Positions 1-8,126 of a stretch of 64,000 nt of DNA are shown piece by piece (position 1 is the first letter of the stretch; each line of letters starts with the position of its first letter). The notes beneath the pieces are model-generated. The model ran no database searches and was not told where the DNA came from. It was given only the letters and a program-made list of their open reading frames with translations. This DNA comes from Nocardia niigatensis NBRC 100131 (GTDB lineage Bacteria; Actinomycetota; Actinomycetes; Mycobacteriales; Mycobacteriaceae). Where the stretch lies: NCBI RefSeq assembly GCF_000308655.1, contig NZ_BAGC01000048.1:62001-126000 (forward strand), written 5' to 3'. Made by a program: the position numbers and the translations under genes.

Positions 1-246
1 GCGACGGTGCGCAATTCGGTGCTGTTCTCGAATGTGCTGGTGGAGGACGGCGCGACGGTGGAGGGCAGTGTGCTCATGCCGGGCGCGCGCATCGGCCGGG
101 GCGCGGTGGTGCGGCACGCGATTCTGGACAAGAACGTGGTGGTGTCGGAGGGCGAGATCATCGGCGTGGATCTGGACCGGGATCGGGACCGTTTCGCGGT
201 GAGCAATGGCGGTGTGGTGACCGTCGGCAAGGGTATCTGGGTCTGA
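1..246 (+). CDS. glgC: glucose-1-phosphate adenylyltransferase, C-terminal end (partial)
   Basis: Open at the left edge; only the last 81 residues are present. The fragment is a left-handed beta-helix tail with hexapeptide-like turns (VLVEDGATVEGSVLMPGARI, then GAVVRHAILDKNVVV) and ends in VTVGKGIWV, typical of the C-terminal domain of bacterial ADP-glucose pyrophosphorylases. The enzyme makes ADP-glucose from glucose-1-phosphate and ATP in the cytosol for glycogen and related alpha-glucans. The catalytic nucleotidyltransferase domain lies outside the window. In M. tuberculosis glgC sits close to the same ABC exporter/sigE block, which supports the call. Confidence 0.82.
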   Translation, partial: ATVRNSVLFSNVLVEDGATVEGSVLMPGARIGRGAVVRHAILDKNVVVSEGEIIGVDLDRDRDRFAVSNGGVVTVGKGIWV

Positions 247-298
247 CTACCAGGTGTATCAACTCGTCCGGGCGCACGGGCGACACGGATAAGAGTGG

Positions 299-314
299 AC
301 AGTCGGACGACTGT
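299..314. promoter_or_regulatory. inverted repeat between glgC and the lipoprotein gene
   Basis: ACAGTCG-GA-CGACTGT, a perfect 7-bp dyad with a 2-bp centre, about 50 bp after the glgC stop and 60 bp before the lipoprotein start. It is compact like an operator; a hairpin ending glgC transcription is also possible, although no T-run follows. Confidence 0.4.
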
Positions 315-374
315 GGTCCGAAAATCTGTGCATATGGAGCGCCGCCGCCGACGGGCCGCGCGGGAGGGATCATC

Positions 375-1559
375 ATGCGCCGTCCGGCACGTGTCGTCAC
401 TGCCATCACCTGTCTCGCCTTGACCGCCTTGTTGTCCGGATGCGGTAAGTCCGGCACCGCGGTCGCGGGTGAGCTGGATGTTCGCACCCTGGACACCGGG
501 ACCTATCCGGTGAACCACTACACCTACGACCGCAACAACGGCGGCAAGGGCAACACCCTCGAGGGCATCCGCATGACCGCGGCCGTCGCCCCGGCGGTCA
601 AGATCGACTCGAAACTCAATATCGGCCGCGGCGGCGTGGTGCTGTCCTCGGTCGACGACGTGGTCAACGTCAGCCACCTGTCCTCCGCGGTGAAGAGCGT
701 GCTCAACAACCGCGGCTTCGTGGCCGGCTTCGCGGCCAGCGGCTCGGACCGGGAGGACGTCGACGACAATCCGGATCCGAACGGCACCACCATCACCACC
801 CGCGTGCTGCGCTTCCCGACCGCCGACAGCGCCAAGCTGGCCGCCCGCGAACTCGAGGACGCCGACTTCAATGTCGCGCTGAACGCGAACCAGAAGCTCA
901 CCCTCCCCGACTATCCCGACGCCTACGCGCACTGGCGGCCGGGCGTGCCGAACATGGGATTGACCATGGCGCGCAAGGACTTCGTGATCTCGCTGTTCAT
1001 CCTGCGGCCCAGCGCCGACCAGAAGGATCTGCTGTCCTGGGCCAAGAAGACCCTCGACGCCCAGGTCCCGACGCTGGACGCCTTCCAGGAGACCCCGAAC
1101 GACCAGATCTCGCAGCTGCCGGTCGATCCCGATCGCCTGCTGGCCCGCACCCTGGTGACCGACCGCGACAAGAAGACCGTCGACGCCGACAATTTCGCGG
1201 TGTTCCCGGCCAATTGGCTCATCCTGCCCTCCGACGACATGACCTACTGGACCAAGCTGGTCGCCGATTTCGGCGCGGACGAAATGTCCAGCGCCGACGG
1301 CAATTTCGTGATCCGGCTGCGAGATGCCATGGCGGCCCCGGATTTCGTGACCGGCATGATCAGCAATCTGCAGGAGACCGCGACCAGCGGCCCGGACAAG
1401 GTGCCGGACACCAAGTGCGTGCACCGTAACTCGGACAAGACGCCGAGCCGCTGCTATGTCCGCTACAAGCAGTACGTGGGCGTGGTCAACGGGACCAATG
1501 ATTCCGACGCCCAGAAGAAGGCAGCCGCACAGTACGCGCTGCTGGCCAACAGCCTGTAG
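375..1559 (+). CDS. secreted lipoprotein of a Nocardia-type family (DUF7373-like)
   Basis: 394 residues, ATG preceded by a good GGGAGGG ribosome site. The N-terminus is a lipoprotein signal: basic MRRPAR, hydrophobic stretch, lipobox LLSGC with the lipidated Cys at residue 23. The mature protein begins with a motif (LDTGTYPVNHY) that recurs in the partial gene at the right edge (LDVGNYPTNP), so both belong to one family of exported lipoproteins that is common in Nocardia. No catalytic motif is recognised. It is probably anchored to the outer leaflet of the plasma membrane; function unknown. It converges with the hypothetical gene that ends at 1578. Confidence 0.75.
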   Translation: MRRPARVVTAITCLALTALLSGCGKSGTAVAGELDVRTLDTGTYPVNHYTYDRNNGGKGNTLEGIRMTAAVAPAVKIDSKLNIGRGGVVLSSVDDVVNVSHLSSAVKSVLNNRGFVAGFAASGSDREDVDDNPDPNGTTITTRVLRFPTADSAKLAARELEDADFNVALNANQKLTLPDYPDAYAHWRPGVPNMGLTMARKDFVISLFILRPSADQKDLLSWAKKTLDAQVPTLDAFQETPNDQISQLPVDPDRLLARTLVTDRDKKTVDADNFAVFPANWLILPSDDMTYWTKLVADFGADEMSSADGNFVIRLRDAMAAPDFVTGMISNLQETATSGPDKVPDTKCVHRNSDKTPSRCYVRYKQYVGVVNGTNDSDAQKKAAAQYALLANSL

Positions 1560-1577
1560 CGGAGCCGTTGCGGCGCT

Positions 1578-2042
1578 TCAGAACCGGAGGATGCCCGCGT
1601 CCAGCGAACGCCACGCGGCGGGCCTGGACGCGGACCTGGAGGCCCGCTCCCCGGCGCACCGGCGGCACTCCGGTTCCGCTGCCGCGCAGTCGTTCTCACA
1701 GCCGTCGGGGCGCGCCGGGGCGACGCTGCGCGAGACGGCATGCCCGGTGCGGGTGAGCCCGCTGCGCGGTGAGCTGTCGTCGCGGAACCAGTAGTCGCGA
1801 AAGCCGAACGGCTGCAGCAGGGCTCGCAGGAAGGCCGCGCCGTCCTCGGGCAGCACGGTGCGGTTTTCGCCGAGGAGGTCGACGCCCTGGTGGTACCAGA
1901 CGCGGGCGACCAGCCCCTCGACCGGGTCCACCGCCCGGAAGGTGGCGCGCCCATCCGCGGCGAGCCGGAATTCGGCGATGCGCCGCCACTGCCCGGCCTC
2001 GCGGAAGTACAACCCGACCACGGCCGGGATCCGCTGCCCCAT
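1578..2042 (-). CDS. hypothetical protein
   Basis: 154 residues from the ATG at 2042; an in-frame GTG lies four codons upstream. The N-terminal 95 residues look like a real small fold (MGQRIPAVVGLYFREAGQWR, then VEGLVARVWYHQGVDLLGEN), with alternating hydrophobics suggesting beta structure. The last 55 residues are Arg/Ala/Ser-rich, contain four Cys and resemble read-through of non-coding GC-rich DNA, so the C-terminus may have been replaced after a frameshift. No family recognised. It ends only 18 bp from the convergent lipoprotein gene. Confidence 0.45.
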   Translation of the reverse strand: MGQRIPAVVGLYFREAGQWRRIAEFRLAADGRATFRAVDPVEGLVARVWYHQGVDLLGENRTVLPEDGAAFLRALLQPFGFRDYWFRDDSSPRSGLTRTGHAVSRSVAPARPDGCENDCAAAEPECRRCAGERASRSASRPAAWRSLDAGILRF

Positions 2043-2114
2043 GGGTACCCCCACTCGTCGAACTATTCCCGTGGAGTATCCGCGGCGACGGTCCGGAAAC
2101 CTCTACGCGACCGT

Positions 2115-2333
2115 TCAGTTCGGATAGCCGGGTACCGGCGTGCGCGCCCCGCAGAACGGTTCACACGTGCTGGTCGTGGTGGGCACGTAGCGCGACGCGT
2201 GGTCGTCGAAACGGGCGCCGCTGATCAGGAGCAGTACCAGCAGCCCCACGAACAGGATGCCGCCGAAGAAAACCAGTGCGGGCCAGAGCCATCCCGTTGG
2301 CAGGTGTACCCCGAGGGCCAGTCCCTCGAACAT
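2115..2333 (-). CDS. small single-pass membrane protein
   Basis: 72 residues. The ATG at 2333 has an AGGAGG eight bases upstream and is preferred over a GTG three codons earlier that overlaps the Shine-Dalgarno. One transmembrane helix is evident at about residues 13-38 (LWPALVFFGGILFVGLLVLL), followed by a short tail with two Cys (TCEPFCGA). No known family. It is oriented like the ABC exporter genes next to it but lies after them and need not be co-transcribed. Confidence 0.5.
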   Translation of the reverse strand: MFEGLALGVHLPTGWLWPALVFFGGILFVGLLVLLLISGARFDDHASRYVPTTTSTCEPFCGARTPVPGYPN

Positions 2334-2546
2334 ATCCCCCACCTCCTAGCAGAAAATCGATCCCCTACTGCGTACCACCGCGTCACCGCCCGAATCCAGA
2401 CCTCAGCACTGCCCCTGCACCGCCCACCCTGCCCGATCGCCGTACCCACACCGGCAACCGACGATTCGCTGTCGGACGGCCATGATGGCGGATGTGCGAA
2501 CGGCCGCCCCCGATACCCGGGACGGCCGTTCGCGGAGGCTTCGCCC

Positions 2547-4208
2547 TCAGGCGGAGTGGAGATCTCGGCGGCGGAACGCGATCAGCCCCACCGTGAGCAA
2601 TGCCACGTCCACCAGGAGCAGAATGACCAGCGGGGTGCCGGTGAACGGTTCGCCGGGCAACTTCGGCGCGTGCTCGAAGGGGTTGAGATCGCGGAACCAT
2701 TGCGGCGCACCGGCCAGTGAGCCGAGCAGGAAGACGGCGATCGCGGCGGTCAGGAAACCCCAGACGACCGTGGTGAAGCGCGGCAGCAGGCCGAACAACG
2801 CGACGGTGAGCCCGACGAAGCTCCATACCGCGGGCACCTGCACCAGCGCGGCCCCCATCGTCCACCCCACCTTGCCGCCGACATCACCCGCGGCACGACC
2901 GTAGATCAGGCCCGCGAGCAGACCCGAGACCGCCAGCGCCAACACCGGGCCGAGCAGCGCGAAGGTCAGATGCGAAGCCACCCAACGGGTTCGGGAGACC
3001 TGGCCGGTGAGTACAGCTTCCGCGTGCGCGGTGCTCTCCTCGGCGTGCAGCCGCAGGGCCGCCGACACCGCGTAGGCGGCCGCACCCACCGCGACCATGG
3101 TGAAGGCATAGCTGATCAGGGACTTCTCCAGCGATTCCGAACCGCCCATGCGGGTGATCAGATCTCGGATGGTCTGACTGCTGCCCAGCTGATCGCCGAC
3201 GCCGTGGGTAATGCTGCCGATCATCAACCCGTACAACCCGAGTCCGACCGTCCAGGACAACAGCGTCCCGCGCTGCAGCCGCCAGGCCAGTCCCAGCGGA
3301 CCGGCCAGCGCGGGCCCGGCCACCAGCGGTCCGGGCCGTTCGGCGATCAGACCCGCACCGGTATCGCGGTGTGCCAGAAGGTAATACGCGATGACGGTCA
3401 GCACGACCGCGGTGAGCACGTGCAGCCCCAGCACCGCGAAGTGGTCGCCTGCGAACGGCCGCACCTGCAGCGACCAGCCCTGCGGCGCCATCCAGGTGAG
3501 CGGGCTGGTCGGCCCGGCCGCGGAGCGCACGTCACCGATGGCACGCAGTGTGAACGTCACGCCCAGCACCGCGAAAGCGATGCCCCGCGCGGTCCGCGCG
3601 CCGGCGGACAGCTGGGCGGCGACCGCCGCCACCGAGGCGAACACGATGCCCGACCCGGCCAGCGCCAGCCCGAAGGCCAACGATCCCGACTTCGGCACGG
3701 ACGTGCTCGCGATGCTGGCGTATCCGATCAATCCGGCGAGCAGGGCCCCGCCGTAGGCCACGATCAGCGCGGCGGTCAGTCCGGCGAATCGCCCGACCCG
3801 AGTGGAAGCCAGCAGCTCGGTGCGCCCGGTCTCCTCGTCGGCGCGAGTGTGCCGGATGACGGTCAGGATGGTTGCCACGGCGATGAGCGTGTAGAACATC
3901 CCCGCCTTCCAGATGCCCGCCGCACCCAGGCTGCTGTCGTTGTATATCGGCCCGTACATGGCCAGCTCGGCCGGGTTGGACAGGACGCCGTTGGCGAAAT
4001 CGTGGAAGTCGGAGGGCTGGTGGTAGAGCTTCTGGATACTCTTGACGTACACGCTGCCCAGCGGCAGCGACAGCAGCAGAATCCACAGCGGCAACACGAT
4101 CCGGTCGCGCCGCAGATACAGCCGCAGCAGCTTCCCGGTCCCGGTGAAATCCGCCGCGAATGCCGGTGTTTCGAAGGTGCGCGGTGCGGCGGCGGTGACG
4201 GCGGTCAT
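2547..4208 (-). CDS. ABC exporter permease (Rv1217c/tetronasin-resistance type)
   Basis: 553-residue polytopic membrane protein with two similar halves of about six helices each. After the first helix comes a loop rich in YNDSSLGAAG; between helices lies RHTRADEETGRTELL, the conserved cytoplasmic segment of this polyketide-antibiotic exporter family. The start ATG overlaps the stop of the ATPase gene by 4 bp (ATGA), indicating translational coupling. Length and order (permease, ATPase, TetR, methyltransferase, divergent sigE) match M. tuberculosis Rv1217c-Rv1221, where the pair is a multidrug efflux pump. Substrate here unknown. Confidence 0.85.
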   Translation of the reverse strand: MTAVTAAAPRTFETPAFAADFTGTGKLLRLYLRRDRIVLPLWILLLSLPLGSVYVKSIQKLYHQPSDFHDFANGVLSNPAELAMYGPIYNDSSLGAAGIWKAGMFYTLIAVATILTVIRHTRADEETGRTELLASTRVGRFAGLTAALIVAYGGALLAGLIGYASIASTSVPKSGSLAFGLALAGSGIVFASVAAVAAQLSAGARTARGIAFAVLGVTFTLRAIGDVRSAAGPTSPLTWMAPQGWSLQVRPFAGDHFAVLGLHVLTAVVLTVIAYYLLAHRDTGAGLIAERPGPLVAGPALAGPLGLAWRLQRGTLLSWTVGLGLYGLMIGSITHGVGDQLGSSQTIRDLITRMGGSESLEKSLISYAFTMVAVGAAAYAVSAALRLHAEESTAHAEAVLTGQVSRTRWVASHLTFALLGPVLALAVSGLLAGLIYGRAAGDVGGKVGWTMGAALVQVPAVWSFVGLTVALFGLLPRFTTVVWGFLTAAIAVFLLGSLAGAPQWFRDLNPFEHAPKLPGEPFTGTPLVILLLVDVALLTVGLIAFRRRDLHSA

Positions 4209-5146
4209 TTCGACACCTTCTCAGGTTCGCGCTCGTCGGCCGCGCCCCGATCGTCGAGCGAATAGTGGCGCAGGAACAGTTCTTCCAGCGTCGGCGGCTG
4301 GCTGACCAGGCTGCGCACCCCGGCGTCGCCGAGCACCCGGATGAGCTCGCCGAGGTGCTCGCTGTCCACCTGGCAGTGCAGGGTGTGGTCCTCGATGCTG
4401 ATGTCCTCGACGCCGGGAATGCGACTGAGATCCCCGGGGCTGCCGATCATTTCGGCGGTGATGGAGGTGCGCGACAGATGCCGCATCTCTGCCAGCGTGC
4501 CGGTTTCGACGGTCTTGCCCGCTCGGATGATGGTGACCCGTTCACACAGTCTCTCCACCTCGGACAGGATGTGGCTGGACAGCAGCACCGTGGTGCCGCG
4601 CGCGACCGCCTCGGCCACACACTCGTTGAACACCTGCTCCATCAGCGGGTCCAAGCCGGAGGTCGGCTCGTCCAGCAGGAGCAGCCGCGCATTCGACGAA
4701 AAGGCCGATACCAGAGCGACTTTCTGCCGATTGCCCTTGGAATAGGCGCGCGCCTTCTTGCTCGGATCCAGCTCGAACCGCTGGATGAGCTCGGCCCGGC
4801 GCTGCTGATCGATACCGCCGCGCATGCGCGCCAGCAGGTCGATGGTCTCGCCGCCCGACAGCGACGGCCACAACGTGACATCGCCTGGCACATAGGCGAT
4901 GTCGCGATGCAGCGAGACCGCGTCGGTCCACGGGTCCCGCCCCAGCACCACGGCCTCGCCGGAGGTGCGGGTCAGAATACCGAGCAGGACGCGGATGGTG
5001 GTGGACTTGCCCGACCCGTTCGGGCCGAGGAAGCCGTGCACCTCGCCCTCGGTGACCTCGAGGTCGAGGCCGTCCAGGGCGCGCACCCGCCCGAAGTGCT
5101 TGTGCAGATCCCGGACTTCGATCACCGGGGCAGCAGAGACGTTCAT
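4205..5146 (-). CDS. ABC exporter ATP-binding protein (Rv1218c type)
   Basis: 313 residues. Walker A GPNGSGKST at residues 41-49, Walker B LLLLDE at 155-160, D-loop region PTSGLD after it, and H-loop His near 192. The signature segment is YSKGNRQKV (135-143), the degenerate form used by DrrA-like drug-exporter ATPases in place of LSGGQ. A C-terminal extension of about 90 residues after the ATPase core is usual for this subfamily. It energises the permease encoded next to it and probably forms a 2+2 or 2+1 complex at the membrane. Upstream is the tetR gene, 34 bp away on the same strand. Confidence 0.9.
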   Translation of the reverse strand: MNVSAAPVIEVRDLHKHFGRVRALDGLDLEVTEGEVHGFLGPNGSGKSTTIRVLLGILTRTSGEAVVLGRDPWTDAVSLHRDIAYVPGDVTLWPSLSGGETIDLLARMRGGIDQQRRAELIQRFELDPSKKARAYSKGNRQKVALVSAFSSNARLLLLDEPTSGLDPLMEQVFNECVAEAVARGTTVLLSSHILSEVERLCERVTIIRAGKTVETGTLAEMRHLSRTSITAEMIGSPGDLSRIPGVEDISIEDHTLHCQVDSEHLGELIRVLGDAGVRSLVSQPPTLEELFLRHYSLDDRGAADEREPEKVSK

Positions 5147-5180
5147 CGAATCTCCTTGCAGGAAAACGACGTTGATGGGG

Positions 5181-5816
5181 TTATTGCTCGGCGTGAGTGG
5201 TCAGTGCGTCCAGCGCCGTGGAATCGGTGAGCATGCCGTGGGTGTAGATCTCCAACGCGGGCAGCATCATGCGGTCGGCGTATTCGCGCAGTGCCTTGCG
5301 GAAATCGATGGGCCCCGGCTGCTCGGCCGCGTAGAGCTGCAGGAACATCATCATGCCGCCGCCGTTGTTGGTGGCGACATAACGGGCCGTGGCCCGCACG
5401 TCGCGCAGCGGTTTGATGGACCCGCCCGCGATGCCCGCGCGCAGGTACTGCTCGGTGTCCTCGACCATGTGCTCGAAGAACGTCGTCATCAGCGACCCGC
5501 CCGCCTGGAAGCTGCGCATCAGGTACGCCATGCCCGAGGCGAACTCCTCGATCTCGGCCAGCTGCCGCATGAGCCCGCCGGGCGAGGGATTCTCGATGTA
5601 CTCCATCTTGGCTGCCCGGATCGTCTCCCGGACCCACTCGTCGCACGCCTCCCGCAGCCCGTCCTTGGACCCGAAATGGTGATTGACCAGCCCGGGAGAG
5701 ACTCCCGCCGCAGCCGCGATGGCCCGCACGCCGACCCCGAACCCTTGCTCCCCGAACACGGTGATCGCGGCGTCGCGAATCCGTGCCCGGGTTGTCAGAT
5801 CGTCGGTTGAACGCAT
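5181..5816 (-). CDS. TetR-family repressor of the ABC exporter (Rv1219c type)
   Basis: 211 residues from the ATG at 5816. The N-terminal helix-turn-helix reads VRAIAAAAGVSPGLVNHHFG, and the remaining helices form the ligand-binding/dimer domain. The ATG lies inside a 36-bp imperfect palindrome, so the protein very probably represses its own gene and the downstream ATPase/permease genes, with a drug-like ligand as inducer. A GTG six codons earlier (5834) also lies within the palindrome; the ATG start gives the length expected for the M. tuberculosis homologue. Confidence 0.87.
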   Translation of the reverse strand: MRSTDDLTTRARIRDAAITVFGEQGFGVGVRAIAAAAGVSPGLVNHHFGSKDGLREACDEWVRETIRAAKMEYIENPSPGGLMRQLAEIEEFASGMAYLMRSFQAGGSLMTTFFEHMVEDTEQYLRAGIAGGSIKPLRDVRATARYVATNNGGGMMMFLQLYAAEQPGPIDFRKALREYADRMMLPALEIYTHGMLTDSTALDALTTHAEQ

Positions 5817-5842
5817 GTTTAATAGATTAAACACGTGTTCAA
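5807..5842. promoter_or_regulatory. palindromic operator overlapping the tetR start codon
   Basis: The core TGTTTAAT-AG-ATTAAACA (5816-5833) is a perfect 8-bp inverted repeat. It is flanked by a second matched pair, TTGAAC (5807-5812) and GTTCAA (5837-5842), so the arms pair over 14 of 17 positions. It is AT-rich in a GC-rich genome and covers the ATG, so the bound repressor would block transcription start or a leaderless transcript. A nested double dyad of this kind suits two TetR dimers. Confidence 0.75.
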
Positions 5843-6045
5843 GACGAGGGCAAGGGCCTTTCGGCTCGAGTCGCGAGGATTTACGAAATCCAGACGCCCG
5901 GGCACTTCGTCACCGGAGAATTTCCGCGCCGGGAAAGCTCTCCGGCTGCAGTTATTGCCACGCGGACTATCGTCGCGCGGAACGCCACGGCGGAATCGAA
6001 TTCGACACCGGGCATTGAGTTTTCACCCGCACGAGGCGCTGAATC

Positions 6046-6693
6046 TCACCCGCGCGAAGCGCAGAGCAGCCCGTCACCGACCGGGATCAGCACACTCGTC
6101 AGATCCGGGTCCTCGGCGATGGCACGGGTCGCCGCCCGCACGGCCATGGTCTGCGGATCACGCTGGGCGGGATCCGGCACCCGCCCGCCGAGCAGGGCAT
6201 TGTGCAGCAGGATCGCGCCGCCCTCCCGCAGCAGCCGCACCGCCTGCTCCACATACTGCGGATGCTCGAGCGGCGCGGCATCGATGAAGACGAGGTCGTA
6301 GGCCCCGTCTGCCAAGCGCGGCAGCACATCCAGGGCCCGTCCGTTGATGAGCCGGGTGCGCGCCGGCGCGATCTCGGCCGACCGGAACGCCTCGCGGGCC
6401 GCGCGCTGATGCTCGGGCTCGGAGTCGATGGTGGTCAGGGTGCCGTCCTCGCGCATGCCGTCCAGCAGCCACAGGCCGCTCACCCCGGCCCCGGTGCCGA
6501 CCTCGACCACGGCCCGCGCCCCGAGCAACTGGGAGTACATGCTGAGCAGCGCGCCGACCGCCGGGGCGACCGGGGCCGCACCGAGTTCGAGGGCGCGCTC
6601 GCGCGCACCGACGAGGATGTCGTCCTCGGCGACGGATTCCTCCACGTAGGCGAGGTTGCGCTGCAGGTTCTGTGCCGCGGGAGTCTGGCTCAC
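6046..6693 (-). CDS. SAM-dependent O-methyltransferase (Rv1220c type)
   Basis: 215 residues, the family's usual length. SAM-binding motif I is VVEVGTGAGVSG (about residues 62-73), motif II contains TTIDSEPEHQ, and the metal/catechol-type motif is DLVFIDAAPLEHPQY. These place it with class I O-methyltransferases resembling catechol and caffeoyl-CoA methyltransferases, cytosolic, substrate unknown. It is divergent from sigE and downstream of nothing on its own strand, with about 230 bp to the tetR promoter, so it is probably transcribed from its own promoter in the sigE intergenic region. Confidence 0.85.
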   Translation of the reverse strand: MSQTPAAQNLQRNLAYVEESVAEDDILVGARERALELGAAPVAPAVGALLSMYSQLLGARAVVEVGTGAGVSGLWLLDGMREDGTLTTIDSEPEHQRAAREAFRSAEIAPARTRLINGRALDVLPRLADGAYDLVFIDAAPLEHPQYVEQAVRLLREGGAILLHNALLGGRVPDPAQRDPQTMAVRAATRAIAEDPDLTSVLIPVGDGLLCASRG

Positions 6694-6850
6694 GCAGTAG
6701 AGGCTAATGGCGATACACCGGTAAGGCGTGGCGGTGACCGGCCGGTGTGGCGATTTTTCTCAGGTGTCCCTCAGCCTCTGCATACAGCGGCCACATCACG
6801 ACCGACCAGAGTAATGCTCACGCCAGGCCAGCGACCGCGGGCTCGGCATC

Positions 6851-6877
6851 GGGAACAGCTGATCCAGCCGATGGGTT
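6851..6877 (+). promoter_or_regulatory. candidate ECF-type (SigE) promoter upstream of sigE
   Basis: GGGAAC at 6851-6856, a 17-bp gap, then GGTT at 6874-6877. The spacing and the GGAAC/GTT elements fit the consensus for group IV (ECF) sigma factors. It lies about 50 bp before the sigE start and would give autoregulation. Assigned by eye only. Confidence 0.4.
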
Positions 6878-6926
6878 GTCCTCGATACCAGGTTCACGGT
6901 CCCGAGTAGGAGGTAACCCCATCCAC

Positions 6927-7619
6927 ATGGTCGACGCGGCGCGTGAACACGCCAACACTCTGCACCCGCAGATCAAGCCGCTGGACAGCGAAACCCCGCT
7001 GGACGGCGAATTCCTTCTATCCCCCGCCGACGACGAGGCCGCCCTGTCCGGGACCGCCGCCTTCGACGCCACCGGCGATCGTTCCGTCATGCCGACCTGG
7101 GACGAACTGGTCCGCGAGCACGCCGACCGCGTGTATCGACTGGCCTACCGTCTCACCGGTGACCCGCAGGACGCCGAGGACCTGACCCAGGAAACCTTCA
7201 TCCGGGTCTTCCGCTCCCTGCAGAACTACCAGCCCGGCACCTTCGAGGGCTGGCTGCACCGCATCACCACCAACCTGTTCCTGGACATGGTCCGCCGTCG
7301 CAACCGCATCCGCATGGAGGCGCTGCCCGAGGACTACGACCGGGTTCCCTCCGAGGGCCCGGGTCCCGAGCAGGCCTATCACGATGCCAACCTGGACCCG
7401 GATCTGCAGTCCGCGCTGGATTCGCTGGCCCCGGAGTTCCGTGCCGCGGTCGTGCTCTGTGACATCGAGGGCCTGTCGTACGAGGAGATCGGCGCGACGC
7501 TCGGCGTCAAGCTGGGCACCGTGCGCAGCCGCATCCACCGAGGACGTCAGGCACTGCGCGAACACCTCGAGCATAATGGGATTGAGCGGCGATTCGCCGC
7601 CACCGAAAAGGTCGGGTGA
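6927..7619 (+). CDS. sigE: ECF RNA polymerase sigma factor SigE
   Basis: 230 residues from the ATG at 6927, which has AGGAGG 13 bp upstream; the frame stays open further upstream but has no better start. Region 2 reads DAEDLTQETFIRVFRS and GWLHRITTNLFLDMVRRR; region 4 contains LSYEEIGATLGVKLGTVRSR, a near-identical match to mycobacterial SigE as remembered. The extended acidic N-terminus is also typical of SigE. It directs RNA polymerase to envelope-stress promoters and is held inactive by the RseA-like anti-sigma factor encoded directly downstream. Confidence 0.95.
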   Translation: MVDAAREHANTLHPQIKPLDSETPLDGEFLLSPADDEAALSGTAAFDATGDRSVMPTWDELVREHADRVYRLAYRLTGDPQDAEDLTQETFIRVFRSLQNYQPGTFEGWLHRITTNLFLDMVRRRNRIRMEALPEDYDRVPSEGPGPEQAYHDANLDPDLQSALDSLAPEFRAAVVLCDIEGLSYEEIGATLGVKLGTVRSRIHRGRQALREHLEHNGIERRFAATEKVG

Positions 7620-7711
7620 GCCGCGGGTACTGCGCCCGCGCTTCCTGGGCACCGTCCGTCCGGGCTGGTGCCGCCCGAACAGCTCGAGTCGTCCGGAAGG
7701 GTGTGCAGCGT

Positions 7712-8116
7712 ATGAGTGGCGAGGACCGACCGCATCGTCGTCCCCCGCGTTTCGCCCCCACCGAGCATCTGGCCAGTGAGGCCATCGCCGCCTACGTGGA
7801 CGGCGAACTGCGGATGAACGCGTATCTGCGTGCCGCCCACCATATTTCCGTGTGCCGCGAGTGCGCGGCCGAGGTGGATGCCCAGCAGCAGGCCCGGATC
7901 GCGCTGCGGCAGTCCTCGGATCAGATCTCCGCCCCGCTGAGCCTGCACGACACGCTGAGCCGAATTCCGCGGGCGCTGCTGCAGGAGTGCGGCAATCATC
8001 AGGCGCCCGATCCCGCCGAACGCGATCGGGGCCCGCTGGCGCGCGGCATGAGTTCCTTCGGCCTGCGCCAAGATTCGTTCGACAGCAGGCGGTGGACCTC
8101 GTGGTGGCGCAAGTAG
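7712..8116 (+). CDS. rseA: zinc-dependent anti-sigma factor RseA
   Basis: 134 residues from the ATG at 7712 (GGAAGG ribosome site nine bases before). A GTG overlapping the sigE stop (7616) would add 32 Arg/Ala-rich residues and is less likely. The anti-sigma core is EAIAAYVDGELRMNAYLRAA followed by the zinc motif H44-x3-C48-x2-C51 (HISVCREC). No transmembrane segment is visible, so it is a soluble ZAS-type factor like mycobacterial RseA (Rv1222), which releases SigE on oxidation or regulated degradation. htrA begins 10 bp after its stop. Confidence 0.88.
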   Translation: MSGEDRPHRRPPRFAPTEHLASEAIAAYVDGELRMNAYLRAAHHISVCRECAAEVDAQQQARIALRQSSDQISAPLSLHDTLSRIPRALLQECGNHQAPDPAERDRGPLARGMSSFGLRQDSFDSRRWTSWWRK

Positions 8117-8126
8117 AGTCCATAGC

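Noticed and set aside
7616..7711. Upstream start of rseA overlapping the sigE stop
   Set aside because: Would add 32 Arg/Ala-rich residues not seen in homologues; ATG at 7712 has a good ribosome site.
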